A stretch of DNA of 64,000 nt from Amphiduros pacificus (lineage: Eukaryota; Annelida; Polychaeta; Phyllodocida; Hesionidae). The stretch is from contig OX439010.1 in NCBI GenBank assembly GCA_949316495.1, positions 17,044,809 to 17,108,808 on the forward strand, in the 5' to 3' direction. Below the pieces are notes generated by a model. The model saw only the letters and a program-made list of their open reading frames with translations, searched no databases and was not told where the DNA came from. Every line of letters starts with the position of its first letter. Positions within the stretch are counted from its first letter, which is position 1. Below are positions 36,972 to 49,055 of the stretch, one piece after another. Both the position numbers and the translations under genes were made by a program.

Positions 36972-38867
36972 TTCCCATCTTGATATTAAACAAAACCTAT
37001 CTAATGAAATGCATTTTATATTAATTTGATGAAAATAATTAAAAGTACAATTCAATAAGCTAAGTAATGTCGTGTGATGAAATTTAGATTTTAAGCAAAA
37101 TGTGATGATGTTGATTATTTGAATTTTAAAAATGTAATTGTGATATTTTCAAGAGAAATATCTTGATGAAATCTGTATTGTTGGTTTTTATCGTTATTTT
37201 TATCCCATGAAACAAACTTATCTATTAAAATGCACTTTCCTGGTTTTATATTGAAGAAATAATAAATGTACATTTTATGTTTATTTCATGTCATCCATTT
37301 CTTAAAATTGTTCTCTTTGTCTTATCAAAACATTGGTTTTCAAATTAATTATTATTCTACTATTCTACTAGATGTACACAAAACACTGGTATCAAAACGT
37401 ATTTCGTGTGTTTAGTAGTCCAGTATTATGGCATTCATTAACTTTATAGTAGAACTTTTATTCTCACCAAGTGAATGGAGGCTCACTTATTGTCACTGTT
37501 CAAGCTCAATTTACATAACTTCTCAAATGTTTCACTGCTGTGTGATATAACATTTTCATGTTAATATAGACCATAAAATGTTATTATGCTCAAGTGAATT
37601 GCTTATATTTTCTGGTTGTTTTCATGAAGCGTTACTTTTATGACTTCATTGTGCTTGATAATAGTATTATTTAGAGTTGATCATCTAATTTTACAGGTAA
37701 AATATGTCACCTTTGTGAATTAGATAACAAATTAAATAGTATTTTCTGGACCTCTGTGTCATCATTCAATTATATGTATATTAATTTTGATGTTTAAGAT
37801 TGAAATAATCAGCACAAGAATTGCATCATTAGGACAAAGATCACTGTTTACGGTGTCACAGAGTATTTTACCAGCACCATGTAGTATACCAAGCCTTAGA
37901 TATTTATAGCAATTTACAGCTAGTCAATTTTATGAACACCTGGGGCAAAGCAATTTAGTATTAGTTCCAAAGAAATAAATCTTAGTATTTCACATGCATA
38001 TCAAATGAAGGTTGTAGATGTGGTATTAAATATAATTTTACATCTGTAAATGTTTTGTAAAGTTATGCTTACCGGTAGTTTGAATTATCTATGTGATCTG
38101 AGTTTCCATCACTAGTAAAACAGGGAAATTTACTCGTAGGAGTACTTGAAATTTACTTGTAAGTAATTGCTAAATGTCTTTCCTGTTATTATCCTGTTTT
38201 CATGAGAAAATGACTGTGATATTTATTTTAAATTTTAAGTGTATCTTATGCTGCTGTGAACATATTTTTATATGGTATAACTATTAATTTATACTTTAAT
38301 GTGATAATTAATTCTATGAAATGAAAACATCTTAATAGTATTTTTATACTGTGCCAGATGCGAGATAGTAATTGATAATTTCATCATGTTGGAATGGATT
38401 CAGCTTACTGCATAATCCAACTGCAATTAACTGTAAAAGGGTACTGTACATGACATTAAAAAATCCATCTATTCTTATGGTTGTCATGGTAACATATCAT
38501 ATGTATAACGACAATCAGTGACCTGTATAGGAAATTTTGAAATAAAATAAGAACCACATTTTTCAAACACATTAACTTTTTATTGTGCCCACTGTGGTGT
38601 ATTTATATAAGTGGGTCGTGTTTATCCATATCATTAATAAGGTTTAATTCAAGGCTGTCCTTATACACCAAATGCAGATAAATAACAGCTGTTAAATATG
38701 CACAACTTCCATGAAATAAAGGTTAGTTCTCCTCCTTAACCAAATGTGACTTCTTTACCAGTCACATTACTCGGCAATCTATATCCAACACAGGATGTGA
38801 TCCTTATATTCAATTCTCATATTCCATTATGCATATACACATAGGGAAAAATAAGAAAGTGCATACT
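36972..38867. other. Convergent intergenic stretch, TEX45-like and NDUFA13 3' ends
   Basis: AT-rich, no gene seen. A plus-strand poly(A) signal AATAAA lies at 37261-37266, giving the TEX45-like gene a 3' UTR of about 0.3 kb. Just before it, the segment 37200-37272 resembles 36978-37050 (AAACAAACTTATCTA and AAACAAAACCTATCTA), suggesting an old duplication. On the other strand AATAAA at 38873-38868 probably ends NDUFA13, 52 nt after its stop. Confidence 0.5.
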
Positions 38868-38924
38868 TTTATTCTTTAGTCCAGTTTGAAAGTCACATTT
38901 TACTACAAATTTACAATGATGACA

Positions 38925-41900
38925 TCAATGCTTCAATTTCTCAAATATTCTTCCTGACATGTCTCTCCATCGATTATGCATGTAATATTCCTCCACAGGT
39001 ACATGATGGAATCGGTTAGCCTCATTGTGGAACACTGGTTCTCCTTCCCACTTGCCCGCCTCCCAGCCGGGAACGTCTTTCATAAGCTCCGCCTCCTCTT
39101 CTCGGTTTGCTCGCAAATGTCTCAGATACCTACAAGCATTAAAAATAATATAATCTTACAATATTAATTATTTATGAATGAAATACTCAATCATCTTTAA
39201 TTGTATGGGGAAAAAAGACTGTGATTCAACATTCTTGCAAACCTAAATCTTAATTTTATAAAAATCTAGGCCAAACCAATTTATTGTTTGGATTCACAAA
39301 AAACACCTGTCAGCTAAATTTTTCAATCACTTCACACTTGAGATTACAAAAAATATTTCAAAGAATAAGCCTATCCCCAAAAAAGTGATTTGCACATCTA
39401 AATATTTCTAAACAGTGGGCAGCAATCTGTGCATAAATTATTTGGGGTGAATTTAATTAACTGATATCAAATATTTTTCCACAAACAGAAGATTTGTGAA
39501 GCCATTTATCAAACACTCACATTCTCTGTCTCTCCGCCAGGATGAGGGGATCAAGGGCAATCCGAGTATCATTCATCTCTAATTCAAACTTTCTGAAATA
39601 AAAATCATTCAATCATTAGTTTATAATTTTTGTCTATTTTACAGGGGAATAGTAAGCTTATTACATAAACTGGTATTGTGTTTTATTTCCAAAGTTTCAC
39701 TAATTCAGAATTAGTGAGTTCAAATGCAGCACCAACAATGTTAAGATTTTAATATGACAAAGCATTTTGTGCAGTTAATCCATGTGCACAAAATGCTTTG
39801 ACAAAAAAATTATGTTAATTTACCTTTTATTTTTGAGTTCATAACCTTTAATGCCAAAAGCAATTGCAGAGACTGTGCCAATAGCAGCAAAAATTCTGTA
39901 ACCTGTCAAATTGAAAGACAAACATCATTCTCAAATAACAAATGTAAAATAATATCTATACGAAAAAATGTTTAAAAGTAAAAATCTGTTTACTGAGGTT
40001 ACTCAGGTAATACCTTCTAACAGTTCTAATAATATGTCATATTTTGCTTCAGAATTTTTAGTATTTTAAATATATTGGAATAATCATCTCTTTTAAATGG
40101 CACATGTTCTCAGTTGGCAGACCAGTTATTTGAAAGTATTAAATCCTTCAGGTCATGCCGATCATAGTGACAATACAGCAAACTTTTCATAGACACTGAT
40201 TCACCGTCTTCTTCACTATTCAGCCAACAACAACTGAGCTCATGATGACAAGAGAGCTGTGTTTCAGTTTATCAGTCAATTGTTGATGTTTATCACACCA
40301 TTTGACGTTGTTGGTATATACGGATCTGACAATAGCCTGATAATATTTTCAAAGTTCAGATGCACTTAAAAGGCTTTGAAAATGGAACTACAATACATGC
40401 TGGTACAAGCTTTTACTTTTATGTGACTTTCTGTGCCTGTGGTGACAAAAGGCCTCTCATATTTGATCACTGTAACCATTAGAAATTAGTAGTGACGAAA
40501 ATTGGTTCAGACACAGGCCCGATGCATGTTTATATTCCACTTTCATGTCAGGCTATGCCGATCATCAGATTCATGTATTGCATTAGGGAAAGGTATTGAA
40601 CGTGTGGTGATTGCACCCATAGACTCGTCATTTCCTGTTAATGTTTATCAGTTGTTAATTGGTCAAAAATCCAGGTAAATGTTCAGCAACTTGATTTCAA
40701 GCAATGAGAATTAAGGTAAACATTCATTTCAGGTTGAAAGGAAATGACGATGTCATGGTTCAAGTCAAATGTGAACCGTGAGTTCCCTGACTGTTTTGAG
40801 CTAAAATACACAATGTCAAGTGGTGTGTGACTCACAGCAAGGTGGGTGGAGAACAGTTTGAAGGCTGTTTAAGGAAACAAAGGCAAGTTGAATTGTCAGT
40901 TTGGTCAAAAAAGCAAATAAATCAGTTTGAAATGTCAGAGTCGGGGCATGATCAAAAATGTGTTAAATACCTTTCCCTAATGCAATACATGAATCTGATG
41001 ATTGACATGGCCTGACGTGAAAGTGGAATATAAACATGCATCGGGCCTGTGGTTCAGAATAAAGTTTACATCTTCCAGTTAAAGTTCCAGGTTCAAGTGC
41101 TCAATGACAATGGCAATGCACAAGCCTGGCTCGTTTTGCATGTACCGCACGCCTGATAATTCTGGTTCCAGAATAGAGAGAACTACTGGCATTTGCTTTA
41201 TTTTCGGGCTGTTGCATGCGCATCCAAAATTGGTAAAAATGCCTGCCGGGCTGCCCTATCCTTCAAAGGTCAAGCTGGGTGGGCAGATCGGGATCTCGAT
41301 CACGTGACTTATGTGTCCCCAGTCACGTGACAGTATGCCCCGTCACTTGGTAGTACGCCCAGTAGTATTCCCATTTTGGTGCAAAACGACCCAGGCCTTG
41401 CTCTCCTTTGCATCGGGTTCAGTATACAACACCCTCTCCGATTATGCGATCAGATATGTTCAAATAGGCCCGTTCCATAAGCCCCGCCCCTTGAATGTAT
41501 CCAACTGCACGTGCAGGATGTGATGACGTAATTACAGCCTTTCAGTAGGACAGCACGTGCACGATACAATGACGTAACTCAGTTCTATAGCTCATTAATA
41601 TTCATGAGCGCCCAAATATTACGACATTTGGTCGCGTCGTCGCTCGGCCTAGTAAAGCTGGGTAGCCACTAGCCAGGCCTATCACTCAGTGACTCAGTAT
41701 CACTTTTTGTACTTGAGTCTTGACTTTGAGTTTGAATTCAGGTTAACATTTAAGTGACAAGAGAAATATGGGCGTAAAATTATGGCATAAACTGAAATAA
41801 GTCATCTGATTTTTAAAATATACAGAAGTCGAGGTAATTCGATAAAATGCTTTAAATTAACAAAATTGTTTCAATTTGATGATTGTCAGATGACCTTGCC

Positions 41901-42094
41901 TGTTATTACTGGGGTTCAAAACATAATTTGAATAAGAATTCACAGACATAACAGCTTACAATGAGTATGAAAGTGTTCAAAAGATCTCCAGCCAGCTACT
42001 TACCACCCCAGCCACGTTTTGGCATACTTTTGGCCCATTCTATAGGGCCATAACCACCCGGTGGTGGCATGTCCTGCTTGAACTTGGACGCCAT
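38925..42094 (-). CDS. NDUFA13: NDUFA13 (GRIM-19), mitochondrial complex I accessory subunit
   Basis: Four exons on the minus strand: 42094-42004, 39902-39824, 39592-39521 and 39129-38925, in phase, 148 residues (human 144). The N-terminus reads [19 protein letters not shown] and then RGWGGY, almost the vertebrate sequence. One membrane helix (about 34-50, [15 protein letters not shown]) is followed by a charged helix with [14 protein letters not shown] and [13 protein letters not shown], as in human (RIALLPLLQAETDRR, EEEAIIMKDVPDW). It has no cleaved presequence; the protein spans the inner mitochondrial membrane once. Role: assembly and stability of complex I. The C-terminal tail ([15 protein letters not shown]) is diverged from vertebrates, as is usual in invertebrates. 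Intron 1 is 2.1 kb and carries a foldback element and an E-box/CRE cluster. Confidence 0.97.
39758..39800. other. Perfect 16-bp inverted repeat (hairpin) in NDUFA13 intron 2 region
   Basis: Arms CAAAGCATTTTGTGCA (39758-39773) and TGCACAAAATGCTTTG (39785-39800) are perfectly complementary with an 11-nt loop. They lie 24 bp from the donor of exon 2, so the hairpin would form in the nascent NDUFA13 intron. Too short for a typical microRNA precursor. Confidence 0.85.
40512..41051. mobile_element. Foldback-type non-autonomous DNA transposon, 540 bp
   Basis: Terminal inverted repeats of about 90 bp: 40512-40603 (CACAGGCCCGATGCATGTTT and on to ATTGCATTAGGGAAAGG) pairs with about 40967-41051 with a few mismatches. 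Both ends are flanked by the 7-bp direct repeat GTTCAGA (40505-40511 and 41052-41058). Inside, CGTCATTTCC and GGAAATGACG add further pairing, so most of the element can fold. There is no coding frame. The size, long inverted repeats and flanking repeat fit a MITE/foldback element; a hAT-like source (usually 8-bp duplications) is possible but not established. It lies in NDUFA13 intron 1. Confidence 0.8.
41299..41631. promoter_or_regulatory. E-box/CRE cluster in NDUFA13 intron 1
   Basis: Four CACGTG E-boxes at 41301-41306, 41324-41329 (within the palindrome GTCACGTGAC), 41508-41513 (TGCACGTGCA) and 41554-41559. Two TGACGTAA sites at 41524-41531 and 41570-41577 each start exactly 16 bp after the start of the preceding E-box; the pair of modules is 46 bp apart. 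A GC box (CCCCGCCCC, about 41482-41490), a palindrome GCTCATTAATATTCATGAGC at 41590-41609 and the inverted pair CCAAAT/ATTTGG at 41612-41631 follow. The block is GC-richer than the surrounding intron. It looks like an enhancer or alternative promoter about 0.5-0.8 kb inside the gene. Confidence 0.55.
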
Positions 42095-45000
42095 TTTTGT
42101 TGTCAATTTTACCTCGTGGAAAAACTCTTGGAAAATTTAAGCTACTCCTTGCATTGGCTGCAGGCTTTCGAGAAGGGATTGCATTATTTGTTTCAAATAG
42201 ATGGAATAATATATTGAAAAAATAAACCGAATAAACGGGAGAAAATCATTTAAAATAATTTTATCTGGCACGTTCACCAGCCTAAATTCACATCTGTTTA
42301 GGCGATTAGCAGAAGTAGTTAATCGACGCAAGAATAAAAATCACATCTTCGAGCATTTCTATTTCCATATTCAACACAATCCAGTTCGGGGGATAGATGA
42401 CTTGTAAAGATATTTGAATTTAAAAATGTATCAGATATGTCACAGTGGTAACTGAGAGCAATTCTAAATTAACATCATTTTCGAATAATAACATGCTAAT
42501 CTTCAATGGATTATTTGCAGGTAAATGTGCAACATCTGCCAAAAATACATGCAACCTCATTCTTGAACACAGGTCCCTGGTCCCATGATTTATCCTGAGA
42601 ACAATATACTATTTTATTATTGCTCTCAGGTTTATACGCTTCATTAGTGACAATATACCCCAAAATAACTTTATTATGAATAGTTTTCTGTTGAGGCATA
42701 ACTATATGAGATGGGCTTTGAGGTGGTCTGGTCATCAGAGCGATAGAATCATTAAGTGTTGTTAATTAGGATTCTTGCGTTCATTCATTCCAGATCACAA
42801 CAGGGCTGAAGGTTTTGTTCAAATGTGGGTCTGTCAGAGTTGGACACAAAATAGCATCTTTTCTCCTGCTGTTATGAAATCTTGTAACTTCAAAACAGGA
42901 GAGCTTCACCTCAAATATCATCTGACTTTGAAAAAAAAGAATTAAATAACAAACAAGATCATTTTATTTTTATTTGGCTATGTTTGCAAACTTTATTCTT
43001 TGTTTGAATAAAAAGTTTATCTTATTGATCACAGATTCAACATTTCTTTGTCTCCCAGTAAACAAGTTTGGCAAGTTCTTTTCCAATTAGATTGACATAC
43101 CATGGTCATGGATGCCAGTTTATTTGTTTTTGTCATTCAACATTTCATAAAATAAACATGAACATTTCACAAGACACAAACATGATATCAAATAATTAAA
43201 ATTTTTGGGTGGATCCCATGCTAACAGCTTTTCTGGTCTTAACCCCTAACAGACGGGAAGGATGGGAACGTCCACCACCGGTAACGGACAGGAGGGACGT
43301 TGACGTCCCATTGTTCTGGCTCAATGACGTCATTTTGTATCATTCCCTTGGGCTGCAACTTTGTTACAATGTAATCATGATAATGACATCAGACTGAGTG
43401 GATCATGAACTTTTGACCACAGCACTTCATTGAGCACGTTGAGCATATTGAATAACCATGGTTATAAATTTTAGCAATTAAGTATGTAGATACACTTGTC
43501 CAGAAAAAAAATTGATTAGTCCTGCCAATCAACAAAATTTAGATAGCCTAGTCTCTTAGGGGTTAATGGGAGTATCATTTCTGTAAAAGGATCAAATATA
43601 TTTTCTGAATTTCGAGAACATTTTATAATGAGGGATAAATATAACACATATTTGAAGTCTAAAGATGAAATGCAGATTGTTCAAAAGGACAGAATAACAT
43701 TTTGAAAACATTTCTGACTAAAGTACAAAAAAGTGTTTATTTTACAATATACCAATTCTATTTTACCTATTTTCAGTAGATTTAATGATTTTTTGCACAA
43801 AGGCAATATTCTATTCCTCCCTTGAGCTTCTTAAAAATTGCATTCTTGTCCCAAATCCCAACTATTTTGAAAACATTAAAATTTAGAGATATATTTTGCA
43901 TGCAATAATGCATACTGCTGTGTAATATTAATGAATTTAAACTGATAAATATTTTTGAGATATTGATTGTTTTCATTGATAATGATTGATCAGACACAGA
44001 TAATGATATATACCTTGTGAAATCTTGTGCCGTTTCTCACATCTTTAGTCCAATAAACATGAAAAACCTTTAGTCTTAAAATTAGGATAGAATTGTGTTT
44101 GGAAAGACTTGATGAACATTACTTTAATTCAATCTGTGAACTCTTATGCTGTAAGTGAAATCAAAACACCTTTATTCCCCATGCTATGTACAGGGATACA
44201 CATTGAAATTGAATTGAGACTGTCATTGACATACAAACAATGAACAAATTTAAGCATTTTTGTAATGAAATTCAAAGCTGAATTTCAATCCATATGAAGC
44301 ACACAGGTAACAATTTGTTTAAACTCAATTAAACTCAAGAATCAGTAACTGATTCAAACATATAAACATCATAATGTGAACATAATGTTCACCATGAAAA
44401 GAAAAATTATAGAGATTTACATTTTAATTTCTCAGTTAACAGCTGTAATATAGAAAAACTGTAAAACCAAAAACCTGCAGGATAAAAATCTGAAGTTCTG
44501 AATTGTTTATTCACTCTTGTAGAAAAAAATGGTAAACTGCAAATTCTATATATCAGAGATATCTATTCATTTTGAGATTTGACACTTTGTTTAGACAACT
44601 CTATCATACCATAGAATTTCCTTGCATATGAATCCAGTAGATTATGTTGTTTTTGACTGACACAATCATTAATGATTTTTTATTCTTGTCTTTAAAGAAG
44701 TCAATAAATCTTGATACAATTTTAATTCATGATTGACAGAATCTCACTGTCATTTCAACCCAATATTTTGCATTATTATACACAATGAAGATGAGTTATA
44801 ATGGCACACTATGTACAAAACAAATACTTATTTACACCATCATAAACACTATATTTGTTGGAGTTTTTTTCAGTAAGTACTGACAATGATTTCACATTGA
44901 GTCCCTTCCGAAATCACCCTCACAATTAAACAAAGAAGACTTACAGTACATTTTAAATTCACTATGCATGTACAAAGTAATCAACCCTTTGAGCATTTTT

Positions 45001-45183
45001 CATAATAATTCCTACTTTTCATGTGGAGATACCATATATTCAATCTTGCCGATTTGCTATTTCAGACCACTAAGAATGTCCATAAATTCTCCTGACATAA
45101 ATGGAATGGTGAGCACATCCAATAATGTAACATTTTGATCAGACGATAACAGATTAAACCTGTGCATTTTTCTCCGATGTAAA
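42095..45183. other. Intergenic stretch between NDUFA13 and GLMP
   Basis: No gene seen. Its right part is probably the GLMP 3' UTR; the first AATAAA on that strand that I see is near 44677, about 0.5 kb after the stop, with more near 44505 and 44170. The piggyBac-type MITE at 43243-43562 is annotated separately. A 74-codon minus frame at 42511-42735 has no splice context or recognised similarity. Confidence 0.5.
43243..43562. mobile_element. piggyBac-type MITE, 320 bp
   Basis: Flanked by TTAA on both sides (43239-43242 and 43563-43566). The termini are inverted repeats CCCCTAACAGAC and GTCTCTTAGGGG (one mismatch in 12 bp). A TTAA target with CCCTA-type ends is characteristic of piggyBac elements. 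The interior includes the near-palindrome GGGACGTTGACGTCCC and a perfect CRE, TGACGTCA, at 43325-43332. No transposase frame. Confidence 0.8.
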
Positions 45184-48100
45184 TCACTGTATGGAGGTGT
45201 AAGGTGACGCATTCTTAATGTCTCTCTGCCTCTTTATACACACTCCAAGTCCACCGAAGATGATGAGGATGGCCGGCAGGCCCAGCCCGACTGAGATCAC
45301 AATCATTATCAGGGAAGACATGGTATCCACTGGAGGAGCACCAAACCCTATAGACGCAGCCCTGTGCAAGGAAAACATACACAAAATCCTATCAAATATC
45401 TGCATTGAAATTCAAATACATGCAAAAATGTATTGGATTCAGTACACCATATATTTTATAATGTGCAATATAAATCTAAATTCATAAAAAAGACTGGGGT
45501 ATACATCACATTTTGTATTGGGAATGGCTGTCTTAAAGTTAGGTTTTTATTTTGTTATACAATTAGTAAAAATATGACAAACTCACCAAAGAGTATAATT
45601 TGTTTTGATATAGAAATCATCTTTGGGAAGACCAAATGATATATTGGTGGCACTGATACTGAGAGTGTTGTCATACAGATCCTCTCCAAAGTAGGCAAAG
45701 GCTACACTCTGGGGGCTTATCTCACTGGGAAGTCCCTCTGGCAAGCTGAGGTCATACATGGTGGCTCGGTTCATTTGTTTGAATGTGCGGGCGATGTCGG
45801 TGTAGCAGACAGGTTTCCACTGTAGGTAAGCTCCGGTGGTCTGCTTCAGTCCTCCTGCTGTCCAGTCTACCAGCTGCATGGTGAAGACACAATTTTAAGG
45901 AAAAATTAATTAGTATGTCAAAATAATATGGACTTGGGATTATAAAAAACTGTTTAAAAATAATATGGACCCAATAAAAATAAAAATATATAATTTCAGG
46001 ATTGACTAATCTCTTTCAATTCATTGTATTTGTAAAGTGAAATAGACAACAAGTTTATTATGTTTTCATATGGACATTTATCCTACTTAAAATATTGATT
46101 ATCAACTTATGTATACTTCTTTCAATATTCTTCTATTGCCACACGTTTTCAATACTGCTTCAACAAATCTTGTCATATCCATTAAGTAATGTATCTGAAA
46201 CACTTTACTTTATACCCCTTAAACAGGCTTTGATCACAACCAAAAAGGGTAGACACATAGCCCTTATGTGATAAATTATTGGTGAACAGCATAAAACAGG
46301 GAAATTATTAGAAGTACTGGTATATACTTAAGTCTGGGACAGTGGATTATAAAGCCCCTTTTGTGCCAATGTCAATGCCCAGCATCCTACCTCAAATATT
46401 CCAGGTGAATGTTCATCATCGATTGAACGTGTTGAGTTAAGTTCAGCTGAAGTGACCTCTTTTGTCACCAATGTTAGTTCCAATGCAAAACGTGAATGGT
46501 TGAAGTTTGTGTTGACACCCTGAAGAATGATGTCAAACTGTGTGGTGTTTGATGTGTATTGAAGATGGGGCAACTTATCATTCCGGTCCCAAGCTCCAAA
46601 TGTCTGCATCTACATCAAATGTTCAATAAATCATGATTACTAAAATGTGAACTGATTTCTATTTGAGATTATAGAAGAATAAGATTTAATCACACAAGAC
46701 TTAAGTATTGATTTCATACAATTGTTAGAGTAAATTACTCTAAAGTATATTATTCATTCAGCAGATTTAAGTAACTTTTGAAATGGAATGTGCAACAAAT
46801 CTCATGATTATAAAGACTTGAAGTACCTTGAAGAAAAGTGAACCTTCTTCATTAAAACTCAGGGTTTCAGATGATGTGTTAACATGGAAAACAATAAAGT
46901 TGTCTTTGACAGTGGAGAAGTCACCACTATTGTCCCATGGGAGGAAGTTGAGTTGGTGGAACAGCCAAACACTGTTGTTATGTTGATCCATTTTACTGAG
47001 ATCAGCTGTGTCATTTACGTCATCATATTCTATTAGCTAAAAAAAAATGAAAAGTACCGGTCATAACATTTACATGATCAAATCACACATTTGTCCCAGT
47101 ACAGGATCTATTTCACAGAAGCAGGATCTTTCCCTGCTATTGTCTTCAAAGGTTTCAGCATAAATTCAAACAATAACACATGCTAAAGGTTGGCCTCATG
47201 GCCAACTTATGACTAAATCTTGAAATTAATTTATGATAAAAATTCTTTGATAACAGAAACATCACTTCAATATTTCTCTGACTGTTTCCTAGTGATAATC
47301 ATCTTGTTCCTTTTAGAACCATTTGAGTTATTGCTTTGAGTGTATTCTTTGCAAAGATATTAATGAAAACTCATCTATTCTATTCTAATTCATTCTATTC
47401 CTTATCTATTCTAAAGTTATCTATTCTAATCTAATATATTATATTTTTTCTGATCTATTCTTATCGGGTCTAATCAAAGCCAATATATTATAATCAATAA
47501 TAATCTGTTAAAATCTTTTATCTAATCCATCCTTATCTGATCTATCCTAATCCATTCTAATCAAGTTATTCTAATCTATTCTAGTCTAATATAATCTAAT
47601 ATAATCTATTTTCATGGGAAAGAAATGATTGAATTAACTGCCTACATTATTTCACATGAAGATAAACTTTGAAAATATCTATTCTATCAATTATATATAT
47701 ATTAAATGATGGCTCATTTGATACCATTCAGTTTGAATAATATATGAGATCAAACTGTAAAATAACTCTTGGAAAATGTTTATTGGGAGATACTGAAATG
47801 TGTTGTTAATTATTTGATCCTGTGACATGACTATAAACGTTTCTGACCCAAAAAAATAACAAAACTTACCCTTGTGAAGATAACAGCATATGAATAAAAG
47901 GTTTTCCCTGTAAATGATATGCTATCCGCCGTGTCATTTGACATAAACTTGGCCCAGTCGATTGAGAGGTTGGAGGATGGTTCTGTCTGAGCCACCAGAA
48001 TGGTCGGAGTGCCCACTGTGCTGTGGATGTAGTGGAAAGTGTCATGGGGCCCATCAGCTCTTGTATGAGCCAAGTTCATATAAGTACCATTCACTTCAAA

Positions 48101-49047
48101 TGGGCATTCTTTCTGATCATCTGGACAAAGGAATTCTGTTTTCAACTGAAAATAGAAGTTATGAGGGTATACATGTAAGTCACATCACATCTATGTAACC
48201 CCAGAAATACAGTTTAATCTGACCTTTTCTCACTTCCCGTGTTCACTGAGGCTTAATTTTTCATACAAATATAAATCACAACAAGATGCATCATCTAAAC
48301 AAAAATTACCGGTATATCACAATTTATCATAGCAGATGAATAAATCCCATACTCGTGAGGGACCAGTTTTCCGTCGCTACCAATAACCGCCGATTACAGC
48401 GGCTAAGCTGGAGAGGACCCTTGTAGTCGCTGCTAGTCACGGTCTACTTCATCGGCGGTAACTGGTCCCTTGCGAGTAGTGTGAGTGTGGGTTTCCATCT
48501 TGTTTTGTTTTTTTAATGATTAGATTTTAGAGAGTTTTTTTGTGCACTTCCAATTTTAATTGTGCAGTTCTGGTGTGTTCTTTTCAATGGGGCAGTATGG
48601 TGACCCACAATCTATATATTCTTTAAAAATAAAATATTCTCAGAGCAGAGGCTGTTCATTCAAGCATGGATTTTCCTTCAAGCTCTTATAACAGATGCTG
48701 CAAGTTGAGATAACAAGACATCTGTTGAAGTTTTAAGCTACAAATATCAACAGACAGGAAGATGAATGGCAAAAAAGTGACACCCAACACTTAAAGTGTC
48801 AAGACTTCAGTTTAATTGAGACTATTTTCCAAGCTGGACAAGGATGTCCAAAAACTGCCAAGACCGTCAACGTTACTGCAATCTTTTCTTGAATAATATT
48901 TTACTTTATTTCCTCAAATTGCACTGAACCATATCTTCCGTTTCGACTCACCTTTCTGGTAAATTCTTCTGTTTTAGCCACAGATAAAAGACACCAAAAG
49001 CCAAAATATAACTGAATAAATCCAAAAAGTCTTGTTCCGTGCGCCAT
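45184..49047 (-). CDS. GLMP: GLMP (NCU-G1), glycosylated lysosomal membrane protein
   Basis: Six exons on the minus strand: 49047-48952, 48145-47870, 47036-46827, 46609-46391, 45873-45587 and 45361-45184, all in phase, 421 residues (human 406). Hydrophobic signal peptide at about 7-23; lumenal domain with 11 visible N-glycosylation sequons; the signature SIDDEHSPGIFE matches human SIDDEYAPAVFQ, and GFGAPPVDTMSSL matches GVGFPPVDGLSPL just before the membrane. One membrane span at about 380-405 and a short cytosolic tail ending PYTSIQ, where YTSI (417-420) is a YxxI/L-type lysosomal sorting signal, as in human (YQSI). The protein is the partner that stabilises the lysosomal transporter MFSD1. 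An E-box of CLEAR type lies 9 bp upstream of the start codon. Confidence 0.96.
47375..47615. repeat. Degenerate TATTCTAATC repeat in GLMP intron 2
   Basis: Short degenerate tandem units built on TCTATTCTAATC occur throughout about 240 bp (for example TATCTATTCTAATCTAAT). The rest of this intron (47037-47869) is AT-rich without recognised features. Confidence 0.75.
48352..48476. mobile_element. TA-flanked MITE, 125 bp, well preserved
   Basis: TA dinucleotides flank the element (48350-48351 and 48477-48478). Terminal inverted repeats CTCGTGAGGGACCAGTT and AACTGGTCCCTTGCGAG differ at two positions. A second, inner pair ACCGCCGAT/ATCGGCGGT adds pairing. Non-coding. A TA target suggests a Tc1/mariner-type source. 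It lies in GLMP intron 1; the diverged copy at 28028-28148 is in the opposite orientation. Confidence 0.85.
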
Positions 49048-49055
49048 TTTGAAAA

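Noticed and set aside
41104-41523. Two consecutive plus-strand frames (67 and 70 codons) in NDUFA13 intron 1
   Set aside because: No similarity or splice context; better explained by the GC-richer regulatory cluster.
42511-42735. 74-codon minus-strand frame upstream of NDUFA13
   Set aside because: Length is within chance for this window; no splice sites or recognised similarity.
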